Assembly: GCA_012729835.1 (NCBI GenBank)
Contig: JAAYCK010000113.1
Coordinates: 18,164-82,163 of the forward strand
Direction of reading: 5' to 3'
Length of the DNA stretch: 64,000 nt
Source of the DNA: Syntrophomonadaceae bacterium
GTDB taxonomy: Bacteria > Bacillota > Syntrophomonadia > Syntrophomonadales > Syntrophomonadaceae
How positions within the stretch are numbered: position 1 is the stretch's first letter; each line of letters begins with the position of its first letter. Position numbers and translations under genes: made by a program. The notes beneath the pieces are model-generated. The model did no database searches, was not told the DNA's origin, and was given only the letters and a program-made list of their open reading frames with translations. Shown here piece by piece: positions 18,377-26,922 of the stretch.

Positions 18377-18416
18377 AAAGCGGGACCAAGGTTATAGTCT
18401 TTGTCCCGCTTTGTTT
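18377..18416 (+). terminator. Terminator after the SpoIID-domain gene
   Basis: AAAGCGGGAC pairs with GTCCCGCTTT, followed by GTTTC, twelve bases after the stop codon. The opposite side is also A-rich. Confidence 0.85.
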
Positions 18417-18458
18417 CATTCCTCCTGCTAGCTTCCCTGCGCTGAGCAGGCTGCGCCG

Positions 18459-19331
18459 TCAAGCGCCCTGCTCCTTGCCCTCATTGGCCGCGGCTATATA
18501 GATGCCGGCGAGGATGAGGACCCCGCCGATAATCTGGTACCACAGCAGGCTTTCTCCGAAAATGATCCAGGCCAGGATGCTGGCTCCCACCGATTCACCC
18601 AGTATTGATACAGAAACCAGCGGGGCCTTGACATATTTTAAAGCCCAATTCAGAATACCATGCCCACCCAGACCGGGTCCCAGAGCCATCAGGAAAAAAA
18701 GCAGCCAATCGATATTACGATAGCCGGTCAGGCTGAGCCCGCTCATCCAACAAACGGCCAGCAGCCCGAGTGCAGCCGCCCCGGTGGTAATTACGGTATA
18801 GGTCATAGTGTCGACCTGAGACCTGGCCCGCCTTCCGATCAGATAGTAGATGGCCACAAAGAGACCACTGGCCAAAGAGAGCATATCCCCTAACAGGCGG
18901 CCGGATTTCAAGTCCCCCTGGGCAATAAACACCGATCCGGTAACAGCGACAAATATGCCGATAATAGCTATATTGGTGGGTTTTTCCTTGAGGAAAGCAA
19001 TAGAAAACAGTAGTACAAAGATAACCTGAAGATTGGTAAACAACACCGAGCTGGACACGCTGGTGTAATTTAACGAAGTGATCCAAAAGCCCAGGTGCAG
19101 AGCCAGAAAAAAGCCCGATCCGATGATATACCATAGATTAGTTCGGCTGATGGCTGACACACTCTGCGGCAACCGGGAACCGCGAATACCGGCTGCTAAA
19201 ACAGAGGTAAAGACCAGACGGTATAAAGCGATGATCAGGGCCGGAGCGAGGCTCAGCTTGATCATTATCGAGGAGGTAGACATACACAATACCGAGAAAA
19301 ACAGGGCGAGGTAAACCAGCGCCAGTCTCAT
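18459..19331 (-). CDS. EamA/DMT-family permease
   Basis: Ten-helix drug/metabolite transporter of 290 aa made of two EamA repeats of about 140 residues. The first repeat has the usual ISRTNLWYIIGSGFFLALHLGFWI-like stretch, the second ends with ESLLWYQIIGGVLILAGIY. Its ATG overlaps the livG stop by four bases (ATGA), so it is translated from the same message. It occupies the place where livF is normally found. The substrate is unknown; position in the operon hints at amino acid or related metabolite export (inference). Confidence 0.9.
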   Translation of the reverse strand: MRLALVYLALFFSVLCMSTSSIMIKLSLAPALIIALYRLVFTSVLAAGIRGSRLPQSVSAISRTNLWYIIGSGFFLALHLGFWITSLNYTSVSSSVLFTNLQVIFVLLFSIAFLKEKPTNIAIIGIFVAVTGSVFIAQGDLKSGRLLGDMLSLASGLFVAIYYLIGRRARSQVDTMTYTVITTGAAALGLLAVCWMSGLSLTGYRNIDWLLFFLMALGPGLGGHGILNWALKYVKAPLVSVSILGESVGASILAWIIFGESLLWYQIIGGVLILAGIYIAAANEGKEQGA

Positions 19332-20092
19332 GCCTCGACTCCTAAATAGGACTGGATCACTGCCGCATCATTCTTGACCCGGATCGGCGTATCCAGGGCA
19401 ATCCTTCGTCCATAATCCAGCACTGCGATGCGGTCGCATATATTCATTACCAGGTTCATATCGTGTTCCACCAGCAGGATGGTTAGCTCCATCTCTTCGC
19501 GAATCCGGCGGATCAAGCTCACCAGTTCCACCTTCTCACTGGAGTTCATTCCGGCAGCCGGTTCATCCAGCAAAAGAAGGGTAGGGTTCAGGGCCAAAGC
19601 CCGAGCTATCTCCAGCCTTCTTTGTTCACCGTAAGCCAGACTATCGGCGTATTCCCAGCGCCGGTCATACAGTCCTACCAGCTCAAGCAACCGCATAGCC
19701 TCAGCCATGGTCTGACTTTCCTCCCGCCGCGCCAGCGGCAGGCCCAGCATGCCAGAGAAGATGCCATTCTTGGTTACCCCATAGCGGCCGACCCGGATGT
19801 TGTCCAATACCGAGAGCTTTTTGAACAGCCTGATATTCTGATAGGTCCGGGCGATACCCTGGCGCGCCACCTGGTACGCTGGCAGTCGATTTATGTTCCC
19901 GCCATTGAAGATGACTTCTCCCTGGGTCGGTTCGTAGATGCCGGTTATGATATTGAACAAGGTAGTTTTGCCCGCACCGTTAGGACCGATAATGCCAAAG
20001 ATCTCCCCGGTCTCGATAGCCATATCGATAGAATCCAGCGCCCTGAGCCCACCGAATTCCTGACTTATTCCCTTCAATTCCAATATAGGCAT
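19328..20092 (-). CDS. livG: Branched-chain amino acid type ABC transporter ATPase
   Basis: ATPase of 254 aa. Walker A is GPNGAGKTT (near 36), the signature is [16 protein letters not shown] (near 155), Walker B is [12 protein letters not shown], and the switch histidine is in LVEHDM. The insertion containing [20 protein letters not shown] is typical of LivG rather than LivF. It follows livM after a 217-bp gap occupied by a repeat element. The usual second ATPase, livF, is absent from the cluster. Confidence 0.95.
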   Translation of the reverse strand: MPILELKGISQEFGGLRALDSIDMAIETGEIFGIIGPNGAGKTTLFNIITGIYEPTQGEVIFNGGNINRLPAYQVARQGIARTYQNIRLFKKLSVLDNIRVGRYGVTKNGIFSGMLGLPLARREESQTMAEAMRLLELVGLYDRRWEYADSLAYGEQRRLEIARALALNPTLLLLDEPAAGMNSSEKVELVSLIRRIREEMELTILLVEHDMNLVMNICDRIAVLDYGRRIALDTPIRVKNDAAVIQSYLGVEA

Positions 20093-20109
20093 AATCTCAC
20101 CTCAAGATT

Positions 20110-20184
20110 AATAGACGCAGCGTCATTGATTGCGCGAAGGCGCATAAGTTGTCCCCGTAGGGGGATTTACGCAGATCTTTATGA
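20110..20184. repeat. 75-bp module, copy 2
   Basis: Reverse complement of 11089-11163 without a single mismatch. The identity ends sharply at both sides (AATAGAC... at one end and ...CTTTATGA at the other). Confidence 0.95.
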
Positions 20185-20290
20185 TTACCGCTGATTATTG
20201 CTTCACAACCCAATCATCTGTATAGAATCAAATATTCTTTATTACCATCGCAAAATAAATCTGTGTTCATCTGTGTAAATCTGTGGCTAA
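20110..20290. repeat. Intergenic repeat element between livM and livG
   Basis: It begins AATAGACGCAG, contains the 75-bp module (20110-20184), and closes with AAATCTGTGTTCATCTGTGT and ATCTGTGGCTAA-type stretches. It fills nearly the whole gap inside an otherwise continuous transporter operon. Confidence 0.85.
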
Positions 20291-20309
20291 ATAAAAAATC
20301 CTGACCCAG

Positions 20310-21185
20310 CTACTTGTTTTTCCCCAGCCCCCAGCGTTTTTTAAGGTCATAGATGCGGACGTCGCCCAATAGTCCGTTCGGTCGGAAGATCATCAGTATT
20401 ACCAGCAGGGCTCCATAAAACATCAGCCGGTATTCGGCGACTACTCTCAATAATTCGGGGAGGATGGTAAGCAATACCGCACCCAATATCGTACCGGGGA
20501 TACTGCCCATGCCTCCCAGCACCACCATGTTAAGAAGCTCAATGGACTTGGTAAAATTGAAGACCTGGGGGTCTATATAGAACATATAATGGGCATACAG
20601 TCCACCACCTAAACCGCCCAGAAATGAGCCCAGTACAAAGGCAGTGACCTTAAGCCTGGTAGTATTCACTCCACACGACTCAGCTGCTATCTCATCCTCC
20701 CGGATGGCATAGAAGGCACGTCCCGTTCGTGAGCTTAGCAGGCGGGCATTCAGAAAAACCGCCACAGCTACCAGCCCCCATACAGTTAAGAAGGTAGTTT
20801 CCTGGGGAATGCCTGATAAACCTACTGCTTTACCGCCTGGTTCGAAATTAAGGAAAAACACTCGGATGATCTCGGCAAATCCAATGGTAACCATAGCCAA
20901 ATAATCTCCCTGTAAGCGCAGGGTGGGCAAGCCTATAAAAAAGCCGAACAAAGCTGCGACCAGTGAGCCGCCCAGTAGTGCAGTCGGGAAGGCTACCCCG
21001 TAGTTCATGGTAAGGATAGCTGAAGTGTAGGCGCCCAGGCTCATGAATCCCGCATGTCCCATAGATAATTGACCAGTGACACCAGTGATCAGGTTAAGCC
21101 CCAGGGCCAGTATGATGTTAATCCCGATTATCAAGATGATCCTTAGAAAATAGGGATCGATATACTGAGATAAAACCGCGTCCAA
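20310..21185 (-). CDS. livM: Branched-chain amino acid type ABC transporter permease
   Basis: Inner-membrane permease of 291 aa with about eight to nine helices. The family signatures GLNLITGVTGQLSMGHAGFM near residue 30 and MVVLGGMGSIPGTILGA near 230 are intact. It starts at TTG with an AGGTG-type binding site eight bases upstream, and is 11 bases downstream of livH. It forms the translocation pore together with LivH. Confidence 0.95.
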   Translation of the reverse strand: MDAVLSQYIDPYFLRIILIIGINIILALGLNLITGVTGQLSMGHAGFMSLGAYTSAILTMNYGVAFPTALLGGSLVAALFGFFIGLPTLRLQGDYLAMVTIGFAEIIRVFFLNFEPGGKAVGLSGIPQETTFLTVWGLVAVAVFLNARLLSSRTGRAFYAIREDEIAAESCGVNTTRLKVTAFVLGSFLGGLGGGLYAHYMFYIDPQVFNFTKSIELLNMVVLGGMGSIPGTILGAVLLTILPELLRVVAEYRLMFYGALLVILMIFRPNGLLGDVRIYDLKKRWGLGKNK

Positions 21186-21196
21186 AAGTTATTCAC

Positions 21197-22072
21197 CTAC
21201 ACCTTTTTAACAATCTTTTGCCCCAACAGACCCTGCGGGCGAATGATCAAAACCAGTATCAGGATAGCAAAGGCAATGGCATCTTTATAAGATGATGACA
21301 GATAAGCCACTCCCATGATTTCCATAATCCCCAGGCTGATACCACCGACCATGGCCCCCGGTATGGAGCCGATGCCGCCCAGCACCGCCGCGCAGAAGGC
21401 CTTCATGCCAGCCATGGTTCCCATATACGGCCATAGGGCATTGTAGTATATAGCAACCATCACGCCACCAGCTGCCGCCAGGGCCGAACCGACTGCAAAG
21501 GTAAAGGAGATGACCCGGTTGACGTTGATCCCCATCAGGGCAGCGGCTTCAATATCCTGTGAGCAGGCCCGCATGGCTTTGCCGATGCGGCTGCGCCGAA
21601 CCATAAGTTCCAGCCCTATCATCAAAATAGCGGATATGATCAGGATAATGATCTGCAGTGAGGAGAACTGAACCGCTCCCAGCTGGTAGTTGCTTATCTT
21701 AATAATGTCAGGGTAATTGCGGGGATTGGTCCCGGCGATGATCACCATCAGGGTGGACAGGAATATGGAGACACCAATAGCGCTGATCAGGGCGGAAAGG
21801 CGGGAGGATTTACCGCGAAGCGGCCGGTAAGCCACCCGCTCCACCACCACGCCCAGCAGCATGCAGAAGGCCATAGCTCCCAGCAGTGCCCAGCCGATAG
21901 GCAGTCCCACTACCGTCACCAGGAACAGCCCGGCAAAGGCACCGAACATATAAATCTCACCATGGGCAAAGTTTATTAGCTGCACTATGCCGTACACCAT
22001 GGTGTAACCTAACGCTATCAGGGCATAACTGCTGCCCAGAGTGATACCGTTGAGTAATTGCTGCCAAAACAT
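21197..22072 (-). CDS. livH: Branched-chain amino acid type ABC transporter permease
   Basis: Permease of 291 aa with the LivH signatures GYTMVYGIVQLINFAHGEIY near residue 23 and AAVLGGIGSIPGAMVGG near 227. Eight hydrophobic helices are apparent. It follows the binding-protein gene after a 114-bp gap with a hairpin. Substrate preference among leucine, isoleucine, valine or related amides and urea cannot be settled from the permease. Confidence 0.96.
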   Translation of the reverse strand: MFWQQLLNGITLGSSYALIALGYTMVYGIVQLINFAHGEIYMFGAFAGLFLVTVVGLPIGWALLGAMAFCMLLGVVVERVAYRPLRGKSSRLSALISAIGVSIFLSTLMVIIAGTNPRNYPDIIKISNYQLGAVQFSSLQIIILIISAILMIGLELMVRRSRIGKAMRACSQDIEAAALMGINVNRVISFTFAVGSALAAAGGVMVAIYYNALWPYMGTMAGMKAFCAAVLGGIGSIPGAMVGGISLGIMEIMGVAYLSSSYKDAIAFAILILVLIIRPQGLLGQKIVKKV

Positions 22073-22145
22073 AGCATACCTCTATCATTTTAATTAACCA
22101 GGGACAGTCCCGCTTCCGGAAACATCCCTGAGTAATCAATAATAC

Positions 22146-22178
22146 TTCTGGCACCCGCCTTAAAGGCAGGTGCCAGAA
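22146..22178 (-). other. Intercistronic hairpin between livK and livH
   Basis: TTCTGGCACC-CGCC pairs with GGCAGGTGCCAGAA with a short TTAAA loop and one mismatch. It is not followed by a T run on the minus strand. Such stems often protect the highly expressed binding-protein message, or cause partial termination. Confidence 0.6.
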
Positions 22179-22186
22179 GATAGTAC

Positions 22187-23383
22187 TTATTTTACGGTAA
22201 CCGGGATTAGTTCCATCAGTGAGCGGAAATTGCCATCCTTAACCGTCAGGAGGCAGACCGGATTCTTGATGGGTTCACGGTCAGCGCCGATAGTGGTTTT
22301 TCCCGATACACCCGGATAATCCTTCAGAGTAGCCAGGTATCCCTTGAATACGCTGGGATCAGTACTCTTGGTGCTTTCCATGGCCTGAGCCAGGATCATA
22401 ACCGCATCATAATATTGAGCAGAGAACATATCCGGCTCCTCGTTATAGAGAGCTTTGTAGTCCTGGATGAACTTGGCGGTTTCCGCACTGGCGCCGTCAC
22501 TGGTAAAGCCGGCATAGTACATTACCTTTTGTTCTACCGCAGTGCCGCCCAATTTCATCAGATCCTCACCGTACAGTCCGTCGCCGCCGATCATCTTGAG
22601 ATCGAGCCCTTGTTTTTGAGCCTCTTTCATGATCAGGGCCGCTTCCTTGTAGTAACCGGTAAACACCAGCACATCAGGTTTCACCTTTTTCAGTTTGGTG
22701 ATCTGGGCGCTGAAATCGGTCTCCCCGTCATTGATGGTGTCTTCGGCGATGATTTTAGCCTTGTTAGCTGTCAGAGCCTCCTGAAATACCGGGGTCAAAG
22801 CCGTGCTGTAGCCATTGTTCATCGAGGTGATGATCGCGACATTTTTCCAGCCCTGTTTGTTTACCATCCAGTTAACAACTGCCGGTACGGCGTTCTTGTC
22901 CACCAGGGTATTGCGGAAGATGTAATCGCCCAGATCGACTACGCCGGTACCGGTAGCACCGCCAGAGAACAGGACGATCTTGTTCGTCTGGGCGATCTTG
23001 GCCGCCACCTTGGTCAGTCCGGTGCAGGGGTCGCCTACCATGGCCACGACTTTATCACGGGTAACATATTTTTGTGCTATGTTGGCGATTTCCGCATTAT
23101 CACCCTTGTTATCCTCATAGATGCCTTCTACCTTTTTGCCGAGGATGCCGCCCTGGGCATTCAATTCATCGATAGCCATCTTCATGCCCTTTTCCGCCGG
23201 GCGTCCATAACAAGCCACCTCGCCGGTGGTAGCACCGAGGAAGCCTAATTTGATCACGTTGGTATCGGCCGCTTTATCTACTTCGCTGGCATCCTTTTTG
23301 GCCGCACAACCGGTTGCCACCAGAGACAGCGCCAGAACCAAACACAATAAGATCGCAGTTTTACGGTTTACTCTCATCTTCAA
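22187..23383 (-). CDS. livK: Branched-chain amino acid type substrate-binding lipoprotein
   Basis: Type-I periplasmic-binding-fold lipoprotein of 398 aa. The signal peptide ends at SLVATGC (lipobox, Cys about 26). The mature part has the family blocks KLGFLGATTGEVACYG, GMKMAIDELNAQGGILGKK and EDNKGDNAEIANIAQKYV, and the FSGGATGTGV ligand region. It is first in the livKHMG run. The family includes receptors for branched-chain amino acids, amides, urea and aromatic acids; the ligand here is not certain. Confidence 0.95.
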   Translation of the reverse strand: MKMRVNRKTAILLCLVLALSLVATGCAAKKDASEVDKAADTNVIKLGFLGATTGEVACYGRPAEKGMKMAIDELNAQGGILGKKVEGIYEDNKGDNAEIANIAQKYVTRDKVVAMVGDPCTGLTKVAAKIAQTNKIVLFSGGATGTGVVDLGDYIFRNTLVDKNAVPAVVNWMVNKQGWKNVAIITSMNNGYSTALTPVFQEALTANKAKIIAEDTINDGETDFSAQITKLKKVKPDVLVFTGYYKEAALIMKEAQKQGLDLKMIGGDGLYGEDLMKLGGTAVEQKVMYYAGFTSDGASAETAKFIQDYKALYNEEPDMFSAQYYDAVMILAQAMESTKSTDPSVFKGYLATLKDYPGVSGKTTIGADREPIKNPVCLLTVKDGNFRSLMELIPVTVK

Positions 23384-23561
23384 AAACTTTCCCCTCCTAA
23401 AACAACTTTTTTTGAGACGATTTAAGCTAATTCGTCACCCCCTGCCGGAAATTTTACAATCCTATAAGTATTCCTCTTCGGGATCAAAAATCCTGCTAAA
23501 GTCATAAATTGCTTGGTTTTCCCATTATCTATCAATAATAGTTATTTTGTGGTTCGCGTTA

Positions 23562-24206
23562 TCAGGGGAGAAATGGCTGGAGCGGGATATCGCTATATTC
23601 AACCGCTTGCAGAAAGAGCTGGATGCGGGGGTCGTCCTGGTATTCATCCAGGAGTTTTTTAAACAGGAGGTCAAAGCTGCTGTAGCCTCCTGCGCCTGCT
23701 GCCGGCAGGATTCCGCGTTCACGAGCAAACACGATGGTAGCGGCAGCACCAGTCCAGGATAGGTCATAGATAAGCTGTTCAGTGTCTCCGGTCAATCCGG
23801 TACAAATATAGAAACGGCAGATCAGCGAACGAACCGGATATACGGTGCAGATACCGTTCTGTAATAGGATGCAGGGATTGGGCTGCAGACGGGGTATACC
23901 CAACTCGGCCTTAGCGGCGTGGAAATACTCGGCAATGAATTCGGGGTAATCACAATTAAGGGCCAGGGCCATTTTCCGAAAAGCTATCAGGTCAGGTATT
24001 ACATAGGCTGTATTGCAGCAGTTGGCGACACAAGCCCGGCAATCCGCATGGTTGTCCGCGGCATAGAGTTTGTAGATGCTGGTATCATCACAAAGTGGCT
24101 GCCAGGCTGCCAGCAGATCGGCCAGGGTGGCAGCAGAGTCCAGCACCTCGACTCCAAGCAATTGTTCATTATTACCCTGTTCCTGATAGATCTTTACTTT
24201 GTCCAT
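23562..24206 (-). CDS. YkgJ-family cysteine cluster protein
   Basis: A 214-aa protein with the conserved cysteine set of the YkgJ/UPF0153 family, thought to bind zinc or an iron-sulfur cluster. CRACVANCC is near residue 56, and CILLQNGICTVYPVRSLICR with YIC follows near 110-135. Family function is unknown. It begins a run of minus-strand genes unrelated to the liv operon, with its own ATG at 24206. There is no obvious partner gene. Confidence 0.85.
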   Translation of the reverse strand: MDKVKIYQEQGNNEQLLGVEVLDSAATLADLLAAWQPLCDDTSIYKLYAADNHADCRACVANCCNTAYVIPDLIAFRKMALALNCDYPEFIAEYFHAAKAELGIPRLQPNPCILLQNGICTVYPVRSLICRFYICTGLTGDTEQLIYDLSWTGAAATIVFARERGILPAAGAGGYSSFDLLFKKLLDEYQDDPRIQLFLQAVEYSDIPLQPFLP

Positions 24207-24228
24207 TGCAACATACCTTGTGTCTGTG

Positions 24229-24759
24229 TCACTCCCATACCACGTCTTCTTTGATCACCCGGGCGGGATTACCTCCCACCAGACAGCGGGGCGGAACATC
24301 CTTGGTGACAACCGCGTTATTCGCGATCACGGCGCCTTCACCCACGGTGACCCCCTTAAGGATGACTGCCCGGCAGCCGATCCATACGTGATCTTCGATC
24401 TTGATTGGCTCAATCAACGTACGGGGTACCTCGCCCTGGATGCCGTAAGGATGGGAAGAGGTGTCCATAAACAGCACGTGCCAGCTGATGGCACATCCCC
24501 TGCCGATTCTGATCTCTTGCACCGCCAGGACGTTGCTGCCGTCGCCAAGATAGGTGTTATCCCCTATGTAAATACGGGCATTTTCCCCGGTAGAAAACAA
24601 AACGTCACGTTCCAGCAATACATGGTTACCCACATGCACTTCCGAACCCTTACCCAAATTGAAGCAACCCGGATTACGTGCCCGCAGATTAGTCCCGTAA
24701 CTGGTCAGGTATTGCTTGGCTCTCCAGGTGGTATACGCGTCTTTGATATCCTGCCACAT
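24229..24759 (-). CDS. Left-handed beta-helix (hexapeptide repeat) acyltransferase
   Basis: O-acetyltransferase-like protein of 176 aa. Hexapeptide repeats run from about residue 40 to 160, and the C-terminal acetyl-CoA block is clear: DHVWIGCRAVILKGVTVGEG, then GAVIANNAVVTKDVPP and GNPARVIKED. The catalytic His lies in the SHPYG/ISWHVLF region. It resembles the maltose/colanic acid acetyltransferase group. The acceptor is likely a sugar but is unknown. It lies between the YkgJ gene and rnhA with small gaps. Confidence 0.9.
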   Translation of the reverse strand: MWQDIKDAYTTWRAKQYLTSYGTNLRARNPGCFNLGKGSEVHVGNHVLLERDVLFSTGENARIYIGDNTYLGDGSNVLAVQEIRIGRGCAISWHVLFMDTSSHPYGIQGEVPRTLIEPIKIEDHVWIGCRAVILKGVTVGEGAVIANNAVVTKDVPPRCLVGGNPARVIKEDVVWE

Positions 24760-24776
24760 TTACTATACCTCCCCGT

Positions 24777-25223
24777 CTATTCCCCCTGTACTTTCTTGAC
24801 AGCGGCCCGGGCCAATTCATCGCAGCGCTCGTTCCAGCGGTCTCCGGCATGGCCCTTCACCTTTTCGATCTTAACCTGGTTCTTTTTCATTAATTGGATT
24901 AATTCTTTCCATAGGTCTTGATTGGCTACCGCTTCCTTCTTGCTATTCCTCCAGCCGTTGCTCTGCCAGTTGTCAATCCAATTCTGCCGGAAGGCATTGA
25001 CGATATAAGCGCTGTCGGTATGTACAGTAACTTGCCAACCGGTCACCTTTAAGGCCCGCAAGGCTTCGATCACCGCCGTGAGTTCCATGCGCTGGTTGGT
25101 GGTATTCTCCTCACCACCAGATAACTCACGGGTATGCTCTCCATAAAAAAGAACAGCTCCCCATCCGCCTGGTCCCGGATTACCGGAGCATGCTCCATCA
25201 GTATATATATTTATCTGTTTCAT
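24777..25223 (-). CDS. rnhA: Ribonuclease HI
   Basis: Degrades RNA in RNA-DNA hybrids. The 148-aa protein has all four acidic catalytic positions: Asp in YTDGACSGNPG, Glu in QRMELTAVIEAL, Asp in VHTDSAYIV, and Asp in the C-terminal NERCDELAR block, with the histidine of KGHAGD. Length and motif order match bacterial RNase HI of the E. coli type, without an N-terminal hybrid-binding domain. Confidence 0.97.
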   Translation of the reverse strand: MKQINIYTDGACSGNPGPGGWGAVLFYGEHTRELSGGEENTTNQRMELTAVIEALRALKVTGWQVTVHTDSAYIVNAFRQNWIDNWQSNGWRNSKKEAVANQDLWKELIQLMKKNQVKIEKVKGHAGDRWNERCDELARAAVKKVQGE

Positions 25224-25286
25224 CTTTCACTCCCATTAGTGAAATTGTTTTCGAAACCTTGATAAGGTCCTGACCCTTTCGCGCTC

Positions 25287-25553
25287 TTATTCGTGCCGGG
25301 GACGTGAAGTAACCAATTCAACGGCCTCAGCCAGTGCCACCAGCACAGCTGTGCGCACCCTATGGTCCAAGCCTCCGGCCCGGGCAATGGTTTCGCCCAT
25401 TTCAGTAACCACGTACTTGGGCGGCAAATGATTCAAAGCAGAGGCCACTATATCAGCCTGGCATTTATCACATTTACAGGCATCCGGTTTAGTGTCCAGA
25501 ACCCTTTCCAGGGATTCCCACACCAGACCCTCCACGATATTCTTTACCTTCAT
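25287..25553 (-). CDS. ComFB-family protein (possible cyclic dinucleotide receptor)
   Basis: An 88-aa protein with the ComFB pattern: an N-terminal helix KNIVEGLVWESLERVL, the cysteine motif CKCDKC followed by QADIVASALN, and HLPPKYVVTEMG. The name comes from the second gene of the B. subtilis comF operon. ComFB members in cyanobacteria have been reported to bind cyclic dinucleotides. The window encodes three diguanylate cyclases, so a c-di-GMP receptor role is attractive but inferred. It stands between rnhA and the FmdB-like gene with no partner. Confidence 0.82.
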   Translation of the reverse strand: MKVKNIVEGLVWESLERVLDTKPDACKCDKCQADIVASALNHLPPKYVVTEMGETIARAGGLDHRVRTAVLVALAEAVELVTSRPRHE

Positions 25554-25712
25554 CTTTTCACAACCTAACTGTTATCCATACCAATTATGATACACGACAG
25601 GCGAAAATTTCTCGCTCAGCAGCCAAATCATTTGCGGGTTATATATCAAGTATACTGCACTGATTCTAAAAATCCTTTTTTATCTAAAACCGGAACAACT
25701 CACAGCTGGGCA

Positions 25713-26015
25713 TTAAGCCTCGGAAACCTTTTTGGAGGTCTCCTCCGATTGCTTGATAAAGCCGCCTACATCTCCATCCAGGATAGCCTGGTTGTCTTTC
25801 TGGCGTTCCTTGTTGAGCGCCCGAGCCTTGTCCTTGACGGCCTGGGAATCATTTTTGTAAAAACCGGAGCCTTTCAATACTACTCCCACATTGCGGCTGA
25901 TCAGCCTTTCCGCCCTGCTGCCGCATTCCGGGCATTGTTCCAGGATGGGATCGGAGAACTTCTGCATCTTCTCGAATTTGCCGCATTTTTCACATCTGTA
26001 CTCATAGATCGGCAC
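25713..26015 (-). CDS. FmdB-family zinc ribbon protein
   Basis: A 100-aa small protein starting MPIYEYRCEKCG, with CEKC and CPEC forming one zinc ribbon in the first 40 residues. The rest is polar and probably disordered, with the typical GSGFYKND. The family is proposed to be regulatory. No evidence here ties it to formamidase expression, after which the family was named. Confidence 0.9.
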   Translation of the reverse strand: MPIYEYRCEKCGKFEKMQKFSDPILEQCPECGSRAERLISRNVGVVLKGSGFYKNDSQAVKDKARALNKERQKDNQAILDGDVGGFIKQSEETSKKVSEA

Positions 26016-26070
26016 TATATTACACCTCTTTGTTTAATGATAAGCATCAATGATAACCTAACCGGTATCA

Positions 26071-26922
26071 TTATACCACCTTAATTACACTGAAATAAAT
26101 AATCAGGGCCATGATCCCGTTCCAAGTACCGTGGGCCACCATGGTCACTAGTATGCTACCGGTCTTTTCATAAATGTAGCAGAACAGCATTCCTCCTACT
26201 GCCAGCGGAATAGTACGCCACAGGTCCCAGTGAACCAGGCCGAAAATCAGGCCGGCGATAACCGCTCCGCCGGCAGGCCCCAGATACCGGCGCACCGCCG
26301 GGTAAAGCATTCCCCTGAACAACACTTCCTCGTAAAAAGGAGCCAAGACCGCTCCCAGCAAAAGCATTACCAAGAATCCCTGGGTACTCCCGGCCGATTT
26401 TAACATCTGTTCGAAATCCTGTGGTTTTATGTCGGGCTGCAACTGATAGATCAGAGCGCTGAGTATCATGACCAGTCCCAAAATGCCCACTCCGCCCATA
26501 AAGCCATAGGTTAAAAAATCTCCCGCCGGAACCGCTTTAAACCCCAGGTCACTCCAGCTGGCGCGGTTTATGACTATCGTGAACAGCCACACCAGCAGGA
26601 TAGTAACTGAAAATTGGAATAAAAAGGCCAGCACGAAGTTGTTGAACTGCGTGTTGGCCAGGCCCAGCAGGTTGGCTGTCCCTCCAGTTTTTTGATTCAT
26701 AGCGGCATAAAGCTGGCCCATGACAAAGACTCCCCCAAAGGTCAGGGCGAATTCCAACAGACCCCAGCTTATGTTTTTTTTATCTTTTACCAGTTTACTT
26801 CCCCCTCGCCTGAAACGCATAAAGGAATGCCAACAATATGATAATAACAATAATGCAGGTACTGCGTACAGTAATAGTAGATATTTCTCCGTCAGATTTA
26901 GTTGAATAGGAGGCAATACCAT
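26071..26922 (-). CDS. CPBP-family intramembrane metalloprotease
   Basis: Multi-pass protease or prenyl-endopeptidase-like protein of about 283 aa. The three CPBP motifs are in order: FYEEVLFRG, FGLVHWD, and AHGTWNGI near the C-terminus. About eight hydrophobic segments are visible. The start is uncertain. An ATG at 26922 shares its CATG with the start of the divergent gene at 26921 but lacks a ribosome binding site. A longer in-frame start at 26991 would overlap that gene by 71 bp. Substrate unknown. Confidence 0.85.
   Translation of the reverse strand: MVLPPIQLNLTEKYLLLLYAVPALLLLSYCWHSFMRFRRGGSKLVKDKKNISWGLLEFALTFGGVFVMGQLYAAMNQKTGGTANLLGLANTQFNNFVLAFLFQFSVTILLVWLFTIVINRASWSDLGFKAVPAGDFLTYGFMGGVGILGLVMILSALIYQLQPDIKPQDFEQMLKSAGSTQGFLVMLLLGAVLAPFYEEVLFRGMLYPAVRRYLGPAGGAVIAGLIFGLVHWDLWRTIPLAVGGMLFCYIYEKTGSILVTMVAHGTWNGIMALIIYFSVIKVV

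Noticed and set aside
19622..20194. 190-codon open frame sharing a translated segment with the frame at 11064-11252
   Set aside because: The shared peptide is only the translation of the 75-bp repeat; the rest is antisense to livG.
22415..23248. 277-codon open frame opposite livK
   Set aside because: It lies entirely antisense to a well-supported binding-protein gene and reads as a shadow with no domain.
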